From assembly GCA_018713325.1 (NCBI GenBank), contig DVFJ01000009.1:1-64000 (forward strand): a stretch of 64,000 nucleotides of DNA. The letters run 5' to 3'. The DNA comes from Candidatus Onthenecus intestinigallinarum (lineage in GTDB: Bacteria; Bacillota; Clostridia; Christensenellales; Aristaeellaceae). Made by a program: the position numbers and the translations under genes. This document shows, in pieces, positions 19,126 to 27,871 of this stretch (its first letter is position 1; each line of letters begins with the position of its first letter). Below the pieces are notes generated by a model. It was not told where the DNA came from. It ran no database searches and saw only the letters and a list, made by a program, of their open reading frames with translations.

Positions 19126-20147
19126 GCGATGTAAAAGTTTCCATTATCGTGCCGGTGTACAACGGCGCGCGTTTCCTGAAGGAATGCCTGGATTCGCTGC
19201 TGGGCCAGACGCTGGAGGCGTTCGAAGTGATCGTCGTGGACGACGGCTCGGCGGACAGCACGCCCACGCTCCTGACGGACTATGCGCGGCGGGACGCGCG
19301 GGTGCGCGTGCTCACGCAGGCCCAAAATGGCGGCGTATCGCGCGCGCGCAACGCAGGCATTGACGCGGCGAGGGGCGAATATGTCGGCTTTTGCGATGCG
19401 GACGACTGGATCGAGCCGCCGATGTACGACATCCTGTACGCCGAGGCAAAGCGCCGCAATGCGGACATGAGCTTTTGCGGCGTGTACAAGAACCTCGAGC
19501 GCGGCGCGTCCAAGGTTGACCTGCCGTTCCCGGACGGCACGCTGCTGGATGCGCAGGCCATCCGCGAGCAGCTCATCCCCGAGATGCTCGCCACGAAGAC
19601 GGACAGCGAGCAACTGCCCATCAGCGGCTATACGCCGCGCAACCTCTTCCGGCGGGAGATGCTGGGCGCGCTGCGGTTCGAGCCGGATATACACTATGCG
19701 GAGGACCTGCTCTTCATCGTGCAGGCGCTGCTGGAGGCCAACGCCGCAGTGGTCGTCAACCGGCCTCTGTACCACTACCGCTTTCACGACGGCTCGGTCA
19801 CCAAGCGGTTCAGCGCGCACGTGCCCGCCTCGCATGAGGCATGCGACGCGCGGCTGGAGGCGGCGTTTGAGCGAGCGGGGCTTTTGCAGGCCTATGCGCC
19901 GCGCATGCGCGTCAAGCGGCGCAAGACCGCCGCACAGGCAGTGGAGAACCTGTGCCTGCCCGGCACGCCCTATGCCTTTCCCGAGCGCGTGCGGCGTGCG
20001 CGCGCGTATATGAACCGCGAGGACGTGCGCGCGCTGTTTGCGGACGTGCGCCTGAAGGGCCTGCCGCCCAAGCTGAGAACGAAATACGCGCTGATGCGCG
20101 GGCGGCACGCGCTGGCGCTGACGCTGCTGTACAGCCTGATGAGATAG
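19122..20147 (+). CDS. Glycosyltransferase family 2
   Basis: A 341-residue GT2 with the classic start VSIIVPVYNGARFLKECLDS, the nucleotide-binding VVDDGSAD, and DxD in FCDADDW near residue 90. The C-terminal part has HxYRFHDGS-type residues and basic helices typical of EpsJ-like capsule transferases, without a clear membrane helix. It starts with GTG, overlapping the upstream stop by 4 bases. It is the fifth gene of the glycan cassette and is followed after 11 bases by the initiating transferase. Confidence 0.9.
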   Translation: MSDVKVSIIVPVYNGARFLKECLDSLLGQTLEAFEVIVVDDGSADSTPTLLTDYARRDARVRVLTQAQNGGVSRARNAGIDAARGEYVGFCDADDWIEPPMYDILYAEAKRRNADMSFCGVYKNLERGASKVDLPFPDGTLLDAQAIREQLIPEMLATKTDSEQLPISGYTPRNLFRREMLGALRFEPDIHYAEDLLFIVQALLEANAAVVVNRPLYHYRFHDGSVTKRFSAHVPASHEACDARLEAAFERAGLLQAYAPRMRVKRRKTAAQAVENLCLPGTPYAFPERVRRARAYMNREDVRALFADVRLKGLPPKLRTKYALMRGRHALALTLLYSLMR

Positions 20148-20158
20148 GAGGAAAGCGC

Positions 20159-20821
20159 GTGGACGGATGGCAGGACATCGAAACGGCGCTGCAAAAAAAG
20201 CGGGCGCAGCTGGCGGTCAAGCGCGCGATGGACGTGCTGCTCTCGGCGGCCGGGCTGGCGCTGCTCTCGCCTGTGCTGCTGGCCTGCGCGGCGGCGATCA
20301 AGCTGGATTCACCTGGCCCGGCGCTGTACCGGCAGGTGCGCGTCGGCCGCGGAGGACGGGAGTTTCGCATCTTCAAGCTGCGCACGATGACTGACGGCGC
20401 AGACGGACGCGGCATGCAGATCACCGTCGGCGGCGATGCGCGCATCACGCGCGTGGGCGCGGTGCTGCGCAAGTACAAGCTCGACGAGCTGGCGCAGCTG
20501 CTCAACGTGCTGCGGGGAGAGATGAGCTTTGTCGGCCCGCGGCCGGAGGTGCCGCGCTACGTGAGGCTGTACAGCGAGGCGCAGCGCAAGGTACTGCTCG
20601 TGCGTCCAGGCATCACAGACCTGGCGTCCATCGCCTACCGGAACGAGAACGACCTGCTCGCCAGGAGCGACGATCCCGAGCGCACCTATGTCGAGGAGGT
20701 CATGCCGGCCAAGCTGGAGCTCAACCGGCGCTACATCGTGGAATTTTCACTGCTGGGCGACCTGCGGCTGATCGGACGGACGATCCGGGCCGTCGCGGGC
20801 GGCGGGGAACCGGAGGCGTAA
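20159..20821 (+). CDS. Initiating sugar transferase (polyprenyl-phosphate glycosyl-1-phosphate transferase)
   Basis: This monotopic membrane enzyme transfers a sugar-1-phosphate from a UDP-sugar to undecaprenyl phosphate, the first step of glycan assembly. It is 220 residues, the short PglC/core WcaJ form. A re-entrant N-terminal hydrophobic helix (residues about 20-42) is followed by SPGPALYRQVRVGRGG, FKLRTM, the Asp-Glu catalytic-type KLDELAQLLNVLRG and SFVGPRPE. GTG at 20159 follows GAGGAAAG. It closes the cassette. A flippase gene would be expected but is not present here. Confidence 0.92.
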   Translation: MDGWQDIETALQKKRAQLAVKRAMDVLLSAAGLALLSPVLLACAAAIKLDSPGPALYRQVRVGRGGREFRIFKLRTMTDGADGRGMQITVGGDARITRVGAVLRKYKLDELAQLLNVLRGEMSFVGPRPEVPRYVRLYSEAQRKVLLVRPGITDLASIAYRNENDLLARSDDPERTYVEEVMPAKLELNRRYIVEFSLLGDLRLIGRTIRAVAGGGEPEA

Positions 20822-20848
20822 CCGCCTTCAGAAAGGAAGGGAAACGGC

Positions 20849-22681
20849 ATGGCGGAACCCTATGCAATCTTTAAATATGTGGACCTGAACGACCCGTGCG
20901 TGACGGCGGGCGACCGGGCGTGCCTGATCGGCACGCAGGACGGACTGTTCCCGGATATGGGGCGCACGATCCCCGGCGAGATGGGCGGTCTGTGGGCCGG
21001 CGACCTGAAGCTGTGCGACGGCTTCTTCCTTGCCGCCGACGACGTGCCGCTGCGCGCGTGCGACGCCTTTGAGGCGCGCCCGGAGGGCTGCACGTTCCAC
21101 TACCGGCTGCAGGAGGCCGGGCTGCATGTGGCGCGCAGCCAGTTCATCCCGGACGGCGAGGCCGCCTGCATCGTCGAGCTGACGGTGGAGAATCTGAGGC
21201 CCACGCCGCGCATGGCGGAGATCTCCTTTACCGTGCGCACGGATATCCTGCCCGCGCCCGGCGCGCGCAGCCGGCGTGAGCCAGGCCGCGACGTGTGCGA
21301 GTTCGACGCGCGCACGCAGGCCTTTTACGCGCGCGATACGTTCAACCCCTGGCACGTGTGCTGGGGCGCCCAGACGGATGCCGCGGTGCTGCTGTGGGAC
21401 ATGCCGCGTGAGATCTACGGCTTTGGCAACACGGCGGGACGGGGCGTCAACGGCCGGCTGTTCTACCGGCTGCGCCTGCAGCCGCAGGGTCAGGCGACGC
21501 TGCGGCTGTTCATCGCGGGCGGCTGCGCGGCGCGCTCGCAGGCGGAGGATCTGCTGCAGCGGCTGCGCGACGGGGCGCAGGATCTGCTGCCTCAAAAGCA
21601 GGCGCGCATGCGCGAGATCGCATCCGTCGCCCGCGCGACGCTGCCCGACGCGGACATTGCGCGCGCGTGGAACTGGGCCTGCGTCAACTTCCAGTGGCTG
21701 CTGCGCGCCGTGCCCGGCGGCCGGGCGCTGTGCGAGAGCCTGCCCGAGGCGCGCGGATTCTTCCTGGGCGACGACGAGGAGGCGCTTGCGGCCATGCTGC
21801 CGCTGGGCGGCGCGCAGACGCTGGAGGACGCGCTGCGCCTGCTGCGCGATGCGAGCCGGCGCGATGAGGATGCCGCGGGCCCTGTGGGCTGCGTCGTGGG
21901 CGGCATTGCCGCGGACGGCAGCGCGCTGAGCGCGGGCAATGCGCTGACGAGCGCACGGTTCGTCTCGCTCGTCTGGCGCGTGTTCGAGTGGACCGACGAC
22001 CGCGCGTTCCTCGCGGAGATGATGCCCTTCCTCGTGCAGTGCATGCAGTATGTGCGCCGCGAGACGCGCGATCTATCCGACGGCTCGCAGGTGCCGCGCG
22101 ATCTGCTTCGCCGCCTCGCCCTGCGCTATGCCTCCATGCTGGAGACGCTGGGCTATCCCGATGCGGACCGCTGGACCGGCCTGGCGGAGGGCATGGAGCC
22201 GGAGGCAGAGCAGGAGCCCGCGCCGGACGCGCCGCTGTCGCGCAGGGCTTCCTGGCACGGCGAGCGCGGGCATGTCGAGCAGATGACCGGCTGCGTGCGC
22301 CGCATCGCCGAGACGCTTATGCAGGGCATGCCCGGCGCGCTGACGGACGAGGACGCCGCGGACGGCGCGTTCGTGCAGGCCAAGGCCCCGGCCGGCATCG
22401 TCTGGCCGATGACGCGCTACCTGTTCGGCCTGCACCCGCAGTCCCCGCGCCGCACGATCCGCTGGACGCCGCACACGCCCATCGGCTGGGACGGCTGGAA
22501 GCTGGAGGACCTGTGCGTGGGCGACACGCGCTTCACGGTGGAGAGCCGGCGCGTCTCGCAGGGGCGCGCGGCGTATACGATCCGCGCCAGCGAGCCGGGC
22601 TGGACGATCGTCACGGTGCAGGATGGGGCGGAAGAGCGCCATGCGCTGCAGGGCGAGCTGACGCTGACGATGCCGGACTGA
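20849..22681 (+). CDS. Six-hairpin glycosidase-like protein (amylo-alpha-1,6-glucosidase type)
   Basis: The 610-residue protein begins with a beta-sandwich-like region (about 1-230), then an alpha-helical toroid containing NWACVNFQWLLRA and repeated helix pairs, as in glycogen debranching enzymes and related (alpha/alpha)6 glycosidases. A segment near residues 300-330 (RGFFLGDDEEALAAMLP) resembles the catalytic-domain entrance of that group, but I cannot place the catalytic acids. No signal peptide is visible. A clear SD precedes ATG 20849. It may be in one transcript with the glycan cassette and proC. The substrate is unknown. Confidence 0.55.
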   Translation: MAEPYAIFKYVDLNDPCVTAGDRACLIGTQDGLFPDMGRTIPGEMGGLWAGDLKLCDGFFLAADDVPLRACDAFEARPEGCTFHYRLQEAGLHVARSQFIPDGEAACIVELTVENLRPTPRMAEISFTVRTDILPAPGARSRREPGRDVCEFDARTQAFYARDTFNPWHVCWGAQTDAAVLLWDMPREIYGFGNTAGRGVNGRLFYRLRLQPQGQATLRLFIAGGCAARSQAEDLLQRLRDGAQDLLPQKQARMREIASVARATLPDADIARAWNWACVNFQWLLRAVPGGRALCESLPEARGFFLGDDEEALAAMLPLGGAQTLEDALRLLRDASRRDEDAAGPVGCVVGGIAADGSALSAGNALTSARFVSLVWRVFEWTDDRAFLAEMMPFLVQCMQYVRRETRDLSDGSQVPRDLLRRLALRYASMLETLGYPDADRWTGLAEGMEPEAEQEPAPDAPLSRRASWHGERGHVEQMTGCVRRIAETLMQGMPGALTDEDAADGAFVQAKAPAGIVWPMTRYLFGLHPQSPRRTIRWTPHTPIGWDGWKLEDLCVGDTRFTVESRRVSQGRAAYTIRASEPGWTIVTVQDGAEERHALQGELTLTMPD

Positions 22682-22694
22682 CGGAGGAAGAGAC

Positions 22695-23498
22695 ATGGCA
22701 AGACTGGGATTCATCGGCGCGGGCAACATGGCCTGCGCGATCATCGGCGGCGTGCTGCGGGCAGGGCTCGTCGCGCCGCAGGATATTCTGATCACCGCGC
22801 GCACCCAGCAGACGCGCGAGCGCGTCTGCGCGCGCTTTGGCGTGCGCGAGGCCGCGTCGAATGCGGAGTTGGCGCGGGAGAGTACGTGCGTGCTGCTGTG
22901 CGTCAAGCCGGTGTTCCTGCCGGGTGTGCTGGAGGAGATCCACCCGGCGATGGCGGGCAAGCTCGCAGTGTCCATCGCCGCGGGCTGGGACGTGCCGCGC
23001 CTGCGCGAGGCGCTGCCGCAGGATGCGCGCATCGTGCGCGTGATGCCCAACACGCCGCTGATGGCCGGCGCGGGCATGAGCCTGCTGGACGCGCAGCATA
23101 CCGCCACGGAGGAAGAGTACGCGTTCGTGCGCTCCGTGTTCGCGTGCGCGGGCGAGGTGTGCGAGGTGGAGCCGCGCATCTTTGACGCGGCCTCGGGCAT
23201 CAGCGGCTGCGGGCCGGCGTTTGTGTATCCGTTCATCGAGGCGCTGGCCGACGGCGGCGTGCGAAACGGCGTGCCCCGCGCGCTCGCGTATCGCCTGGCC
23301 GCGCAGACGGTGATCGGCGCGGGCCGGATGGTGCTGGACACGGGCGAACATCCCGGCGCGCTCAAGGATGCGGTCTGCTCGCCCGGCGGCACGACGATCG
23401 AGGGCGTGGCCGTGCTGGAGCGGCGCGGCCTGCGCGCGGCGGTCATCGACGCGGTGACGGCCACGGTAGAAAAGACGGAAAGGCTGAAGCAATCATGA
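22695..23498 (+). CDS. proC: Pyrroline-5-carboxylate reductase
   Basis: ProC reduces 1-pyrroline-5-carboxylate to proline with NAD(P)H, the last step of proline synthesis. The 267-residue protein starts with the dinucleotide motif GFIGAGNMACAI, has the VMPNTP motif near residue 118, and ends with the signature stretch GALKDAVCSPGGTTIEG. Length is normal. GGAGGAAG precedes the ATG at 22695, 13 bases after the six-hairpin gene. It overlaps the CHAP protein gene by 4 bases, so they are translated together; no other proline genes are nearby. Confidence 0.96.
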   Translation: MARLGFIGAGNMACAIIGGVLRAGLVAPQDILITARTQQTRERVCARFGVREAASNAELARESTCVLLCVKPVFLPGVLEEIHPAMAGKLAVSIAAGWDVPRLREALPQDARIVRVMPNTPLMAGAGMSLLDAQHTATEEEYAFVRSVFACAGEVCEVEPRIFDAASGISGCGPAFVYPFIEALADGGVRNGVPRALAYRLAAQTVIGAGRMVLDTGEHPGALKDAVCSPGGTTIEGVAVLERRGLRAAVIDAVTATVEKTERLKQS

Positions 23499-24256
23499 AG
23501 ACGCGCATTGCGGCCCTGGCGCTGTGCCTGTGGCTGATCCCGACCGGAGCGCTGGCCAGCGTTGCGGAGCTGATTCAACCCACGGCGGGCGACGCGGCCG
23601 CCCCGGCGACGGCGTCCGAGGCCACCCCGGCAGAGGCGACGGCCTCCGAGGCGGCCTCGGAGGGGGAGATGCCGGAGAAGATCCGGCGGTTCATCGAGGT
23701 GGCGCAGAACGAATTCACCCAGACGAACTGGGAGCGCCTGCCCAAGGACAACAAGTACACCATCTGGTTCTACGGCGACCACCGGCAGATCGGCTGGTGC
23801 TCGGTGTTCCTGATCTGGTGCGCGAACGAGGCGGGCATTCCGCTCTTTGAGATGGAGTCGGTTGAGGTGCCGCAGGACGGCGTGTTCAGCTGCCGCGAGG
23901 GGCGCGTGGGCAACGTCAAGCTGGGCTTTGAGAGCGTGGGCCGCTGGACGGAGACGGAGCCGCCGCGCCCGGGCGACCTGCTGATCTACGGTGTGCGCGG
24001 CTCCACGCCCTATACGCACATCGGCATGGTCGAGACGGTGACGGACCTGGGCGACGACGTGTATGAGCTTACGACGATTGAGGGCAACGTCGGCGCGACG
24101 GTCAAGCGCTACCGCTTCCGCTACGACCTGACGCCCAAGCGCGCCTATCACAACATGTCCGAGGTGCCGCAGGACGAGCGCACGGACGAGAACTGCCAGT
24201 ACAAGCTGCACGACGAGGAATGGTATGTGTTCGGCTTTTGCCGCACATGGGAATGA
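23495..24256 (+). CDS. Secreted CHAP-domain cell wall hydrolase
   Basis: A 253-residue exported protein. Residues 1-22 are a signal peptide, then comes an Ala/Thr/Glu-rich linker to about residue 65. The C-terminal CHAP domain has the catalytic-type Cys in GWCSVFLIWCANEAGI, PGDLLIYG, His in THIGMVE, and an acidic position in TIEGN. CHAP enzymes are amidases or endopeptidases that cut peptidoglycan peptides. The start overlaps proC by 4 bases. Target bond and role (growth, division or lysis) are not determined by the sequence. Confidence 0.85.
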   Translation: MKTRIAALALCLWLIPTGALASVAELIQPTAGDAAAPATASEATPAEATASEAASEGEMPEKIRRFIEVAQNEFTQTNWERLPKDNKYTIWFYGDHRQIGWCSVFLIWCANEAGIPLFEMESVEVPQDGVFSCREGRVGNVKLGFESVGRWTETEPPRPGDLLIYGVRGSTPYTHIGMVETVTDLGDDVYELTTIEGNVGATVKRYRFRYDLTPKRAYHNMSEVPQDERTDENCQYKLHDEEWYVFGFCRTWE

Positions 24257-24291
24257 CGGGCCCCGCGCGGGCCTGCAAGGAGGGAGCGCGC

Positions 24292-25134
24292 ATGGCAAAT
24301 CCCCTGCACATCTTTGCGTTTGCGGACGAGGCCAGCCCGGACCTGAACGGGCAGATCGAGGCGATGCGCCGCAACGGCCTGGACGGCCTGGAGATCCGCG
24401 GCGTGGACGGCGAGAACATCTCCGACATCAGCCCCAAAAAGGCGCGCGAGGTGCGCGAACGCCTGGACGGCGTGGACCTGAAGGTCTGGTCAATCGGCTC
24501 GCCCATCGGCAAGATCGGCATGGAGGAGCCGCTCGCGCCGCACCTGGACAAGCTGCGCCGCACGGTCGAGCTGGCGCACATCCTGGGCGCGCAGAACATC
24601 CGCATGTTTTCGTTCTACATCCCCAGGGGCGCGCAGGCGGCGGACTTTCGCCAGGCGGCCATCGACCGCGTGGGCGCGATGCTGGCTGCGTGCGAGGGCA
24701 GCGGCGTGGCGCTGTGCCACGAGAACGAGAAGGGCATCTATGGCGACACGGCCGGCCGCTGCCTGGAGCTGCTGACGGCCTTCCCGCAGCTGCAGGGCGT
24801 GTTTGACCCGGCCAACTTCGTGCAGTGCGGCCAGGACACCTGGCAGGCCTGGACAATGCTTGCGCCGCGCACGAAATACCTGCACATCAAGGACGCGCTG
24901 CGCGACGGAACGGTCGTGCCCGCGGGCCGGGGCGAGGGCAACGTCGCGCGCATCGTCGCGGCGTTTCGGGCGCAGGGCGGCGCGCATGTGACGGTCGAGC
25001 CGCACCTGCAGGTGTTCTCCGGGATGGAGGCGCTGGAGCAGGCGGGCGCGCGCAGCGGCGTGGGCGCGTATGCCTATGCGAGCGCGGACGAGGCGTTCGA
25101 CACGGCCTGCGCCGCGCTGCGCGCATTGATCTGA
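24292..25134 (+). CDS. Sugar phosphate isomerase/epimerase-like TIM barrel protein
   Basis: A 280-residue xylose isomerase-like (AP endonuclease 2) TIM barrel. Visible metal-ligand-type positions are GLEIRGVDG near residue 31, CHENEKG near 142, FDPANFVQ near 172, HIKDAL near 200, and VEPHLQ near 235. Such enzymes interconvert keto and hydroxy sugars, for example inosose isomerase or tagatose-type epimerases. GGAGGGAG precedes the ATG at 24292. It is followed directly by two Gfo/Idh/MocA dehydrogenases, a common set for inositol or rare-sugar catabolism; the exact substrate is inference only. Confidence 0.85.
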   Translation: MANPLHIFAFADEASPDLNGQIEAMRRNGLDGLEIRGVDGENISDISPKKAREVRERLDGVDLKVWSIGSPIGKIGMEEPLAPHLDKLRRTVELAHILGAQNIRMFSFYIPRGAQAADFRQAAIDRVGAMLAACEGSGVALCHENEKGIYGDTAGRCLELLTAFPQLQGVFDPANFVQCGQDTWQAWTMLAPRTKYLHIKDALRDGTVVPAGRGEGNVARIVAAFRAQGGAHVTVEPHLQVFSGMEALEQAGARSGVGAYAYASADEAFDTACAALRALI

Positions 25135-25159
25135 ACGCAAGGAAAGGAGAGGGCGCATC

Positions 25160-26350
25160 ATGGATTCCATCAAGGGCCGCATTCGGGTCGGCATCATCGG
25201 CATCGGCAACATGGGCACGGGCCATGCCCGCAGCTTTCTGGAGGGGCGCTGCCCCGAGTTCACGCTCACGGCGGCGGCGGATACGAATCCCGAGCGCATC
25301 GCCTGGGCGAAGGAAAACCTCTCCTCCGACGTCGCCTACTTTGACGACGCCCTGCAGATGCTCGACAGCGGGCGCATCGACGCGTGCATGGTCTGCGTGC
25401 CGCACTACGACCATCCGCGCTACGCGATCGAGTGCATGCGCCGCGGACTGCACGTCATGGTCGAAAAGCCCGCAGGCGTCTACACGCGCCAGGTGCGCGA
25501 GATGAACGAGGAGGCCGACCGGCACCCGGACGTGGTGTTTGGCATGATGTTCAACCAGCGGACCAACTGCCTCTACCGCAGGATGCGCGAGCTGGTGCGC
25601 TCGGGCCGGTATGGCCGCATCCGCCGTACGAACTGGATCATCACCGACTGGTACAGGCCGCAGGCGTACTACGACTCCGGCGCGTGGCGCGCGACGTGGG
25701 CGGGGGAGGGCGGCGGCGTGCTGCTCAACCAGTGCCCGCATCAGCTGGACCTGTGGCAGTGGATCTGCGGCATGCCCAAACGCGTGCAGGCGCACCTGAG
25801 CTATGGACTGTGGCACGACATCGAGGTCGAGGACGACGTGACGACGTTCGTCGAATACGAAAACGGCGCGACGGGCGTGTTCGTCACGACGACGGGCGAC
25901 GCGCACGGCACCAACCGCTTTGAGATCCAGATGGACGGCGCGAAGCTCGTGGCCGAGGACGGACGGCTGAAGTTGCTGGAATACGAGCAGCTCGAGCCCG
26001 AGTGGACGAAGACGAACACGGCGTCGTTTGCAACCGTGCCCTGCCGAGAGGTAGAGGTCGAGTTGGACGGCGAAAACCCGCAGCATGTGGGCGTCATCAA
26101 CGCGTGGGGCGGCGCGATCCTGCGCGGCGAGCCGCTCGTGGCAGACGGACGCGAGGGCATCCAAGGCCTGACGCTGTCCAACGCGATGCACCTGTCCGCG
26201 TTCCGGGGACGGGCGGTCGAGATCCCCTTTGACGAGGATGCGTTCTACGACGAGCTCATGCGCCGCGCGGCCACCTCGCGCTACGGCGCGCGCAAGGCCG
26301 CCAAGGCCGTCTTTTCGGACGTGAGCGGCACCTACGGCGGAAACCGGTGA
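25160..26350 (+). CDS. Gfo/Idh/MocA-family oxidoreductase 1
   Basis: A 396-residue NAD(P)-dependent sugar or cyclitol dehydrogenase. The Rossmann site GIIGIGNMGTGHA is near residues 13-25, the catalytic EKPAG is near residue 105 with Lys as the proton donor or acceptor site, and a second conserved block (NQCPHQLDLWQWICG) is near residues 190-205. GGAAAGGAG precedes the ATG. It is 7 to 13 bases from the next, paralogous gene and shares a 66-base stretch of identical DNA with it. The substrate is unknown. Confidence 0.92.
   Translation: MDSIKGRIRVGIIGIGNMGTGHARSFLEGRCPEFTLTAAADTNPERIAWAKENLSSDVAYFDDALQMLDSGRIDACMVCVPHYDHPRYAIECMRRGLHVMVEKPAGVYTRQVREMNEEADRHPDVVFGMMFNQRTNCLYRRMRELVRSGRYGRIRRTNWIITDWYRPQAYYDSGAWRATWAGEGGGVLLNQCPHQLDLWQWICGMPKRVQAHLSYGLWHDIEVEDDVTTFVEYENGATGVFVTTTGDAHGTNRFEIQMDGAKLVAEDGRLKLLEYEQLEPEWTKTNTASFATVPCREVEVELDGENPQHVGVINAWGGAILRGEPLVADGREGIQGLTLSNAMHLSAFRGRAVEIPFDEDAFYDELMRRAATSRYGARKAAKAVFSDVSGTYGGNR
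25667..25732 (+). repeat. 66-base block identical to 26847-26912 (copy 1)
   Basis: The sequence from TACTACGACTCCGG to GCTCAACCAG is identical in both paralogous oxidoreductase genes, 1180 bases apart; a further 27-base identity occurs at 25751-25777 and 26931-26957. Confidence 0.95.
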
Positions 26351-26363
26351 GGAGGACGTGCAG

Positions 26364-27548
26364 ATGGTCAGAGCCGCGGTGATCGGCGTGGGCAACATGG
26401 GCACGGCCCACGCCGCCTGCCTGCGCGAGGGACGGATCGCGGGCATGACGCTCTCGGCGGTGTGCGACGTCGACCCGCAGCGCCTTTCGTACGTTGAGCA
26501 GCGCATGCCGGAGGTGGCCCGCTTTGCCGACTGGCGCGCGCTGCTCGCATCGGGCGCGGCGGATGCGGCGATCGTCGCCGTGCCGCACCGGCTGCACGCG
26601 CAGATCGGCGCCGCCGCGCTGGAGGCGGGGTGGCATGCGCTCGTGGAAAAGCCCATCGACGTGTCCGTCTCCCGCGGACGCGCGCTGTGCGACGCGGCCC
26701 GGCGCAGCGGGCGCGTGTTTGCGCTCATGCTCAACCAGCGGACGAATCCGCTCTTTCGCCGCTGCCGGGAGATCGTGCGCGGCGGACAGCTGGGCGAGCT
26801 CAAGCGCTCGGTCTGGATCGTGACCAACTGGTACCGCACGCAGCACTACTACGACTCCGGCGCGTGGCGCGCGACGTGGGCGGGGGAGGGCGGCGGCGTG
26901 CTGCTCAACCAGGCGCCGCACAACCTGGATCTGTGGCAGTGGATCTGCGGCATGCCCGAGGCCCTGACGGCCTACTGCGACACGGCGCGCTATCACCACA
27001 TCGAGGTCGAGGACGAGGCCACGATCCTGACGCGCTATGCAAACGGCGCGAGCGGCGCGTTCATCACGTCGACCGGCGAGTACCCGGGCACCAACCGCCT
27101 GGAGATCTCGGGCACGCTGGGCAAGGTCGTGCTCGAGGGCGGCAAGCTGTGCTGGTGGCGGCTGCGCGAGCCGGAGGACCATGTGCGCTTTGCCTCGCCG
27201 GAGAGCTTCGCGCGCATCCCCGCCGACTACGAGGAGATCCTGCCCGAGGGCGAGGAGCGCGCGCACGCGGGCATCCTGCAAAACTTTGCGGACGCGATCC
27301 TGCACGGCGCGGCGCTGATCTCCCCGGGCGAGGATGGCCTGAACGAACTGACGCTGTCCAACGCGGCCTACCTGTCCCAGTGGCAGGGCAATGTCCGCAT
27401 CGGCCTGCCCTTTGACGAGGTGCAGTTTGACCGGCTGCTCGCCGAGCATGCCGCCGCCTCGCGCTTTGCGCAGGATGGCGCGCAACGGAAAGCGCCCGGC
27501 GGCGAGGCCGACGGGCGCTACAGCGAACGCTGGCGGGTCAATTGGTAG
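26364..27548 (+). CDS. Gfo/Idh/MocA-family oxidoreductase 2
   Basis: A 394-residue paralogue of the preceding gene, with Rossmann motif VIGVGNMGTAHA near residues 7-18, catalytic EKPID near residue 97, and NQAPHNLDLWQWICG. The ATG at 26364 is chosen over GTG 26358 because GGAGG at 26351-26355 is 8 bases from it. The pair may carry out successive oxidations or act on related substrates, with the isomerase-like protein upstream. Its 3' end overlaps by 11 bases the end of a small gene on the other strand. Confidence 0.92.
   Translation: MVRAAVIGVGNMGTAHAACLREGRIAGMTLSAVCDVDPQRLSYVEQRMPEVARFADWRALLASGAADAAIVAVPHRLHAQIGAAALEAGWHALVEKPIDVSVSRGRALCDAARRSGRVFALMLNQRTNPLFRRCREIVRGGQLGELKRSVWIVTNWYRTQHYYDSGAWRATWAGEGGGVLLNQAPHNLDLWQWICGMPEALTAYCDTARYHHIEVEDEATILTRYANGASGAFITSTGEYPGTNRLEISGTLGKVVLEGGKLCWWRLREPEDHVRFASPESFARIPADYEEILPEGEERAHAGILQNFADAILHGAALISPGEDGLNELTLSNAAYLSQWQGNVRIGLPFDEVQFDRLLAEHAAASRFAQDGAQRKAPGGEADGRYSERWRVNW
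26847..26912 (+). repeat. 66-base block identical to 25667-25732 (copy 2)
   Basis: Second copy of the block shared by the two oxidoreductase genes. Elsewhere the genes differ at many silent sites, so the identity here is locally high. Confidence 0.95.
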
Positions 27549-27747
27549 CGGGCTTGCGCCGCCTGCGGGCGCGCTCGGGCGCGCTGTCGCCTGCGGGTTT
27601 TTGTGGATGCACGGCGTACAGGCCGGCGTAGGCCTCGGCCTGCGCGTCGTCCTGCACGGCCGCGGGCGAAAGTCCGGTGCACTCCGTTGCGGAGGCGACG
27701 TGCTCCGCGTCGTAGAAGCTGCTTTGCGTGTCGGGCGTGTGTTCCAT
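27538..27747 (-). CDS. Small ECTGL-motif protein (69 aa)
   Basis: This short protein starts MEHTPDTQSSFYDAEHVASA and then has TECTGLSPA, a motif I remember from small uncharacterised Clostridia proteins; the recollection is not a database result. The C-terminus is basic (RARRRRKPATN). GAGGAGGG lies 7 bases before the ATG at 27747, strong support for translation. The stop overlaps the oxidoreductase gene's end on the other strand. No membrane segment is present. Function is unknown. Confidence 0.6.
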   Translation of the reverse strand: MEHTPDTQSSFYDAEHVASATECTGLSPAAVQDDAQAEAYAGLYAVHPQKPAGDSAPERARRRRKPATN

Positions 27748-27825
27748 GGCGTTCCCTCCTCTTTTCGCACAGTATGCCCGCGAGGGAACGCACGTACAGC
27801 AGAAAAAAATTGCCGTGTCGAGCGA

Positions 27826-27862
27826 AAAGCGGCCGGACGGGTGATCCCGTCCGGCCGTTTGA
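27826..27862 (-). terminator. Terminator of the AlaX/RluA operon
   Basis: CGGCCGGACGGG (27830-27841) and CCCGTCCGGCCG (27846-27857) form a perfect 12-base stem with a TGAT loop. The minus-strand tail is GCTTTTCG; the plus-strand tail (TTTGACTTG) is also somewhat T-rich. Confidence 0.75.
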
Positions 27863-27871
27863 CTTGTACGT

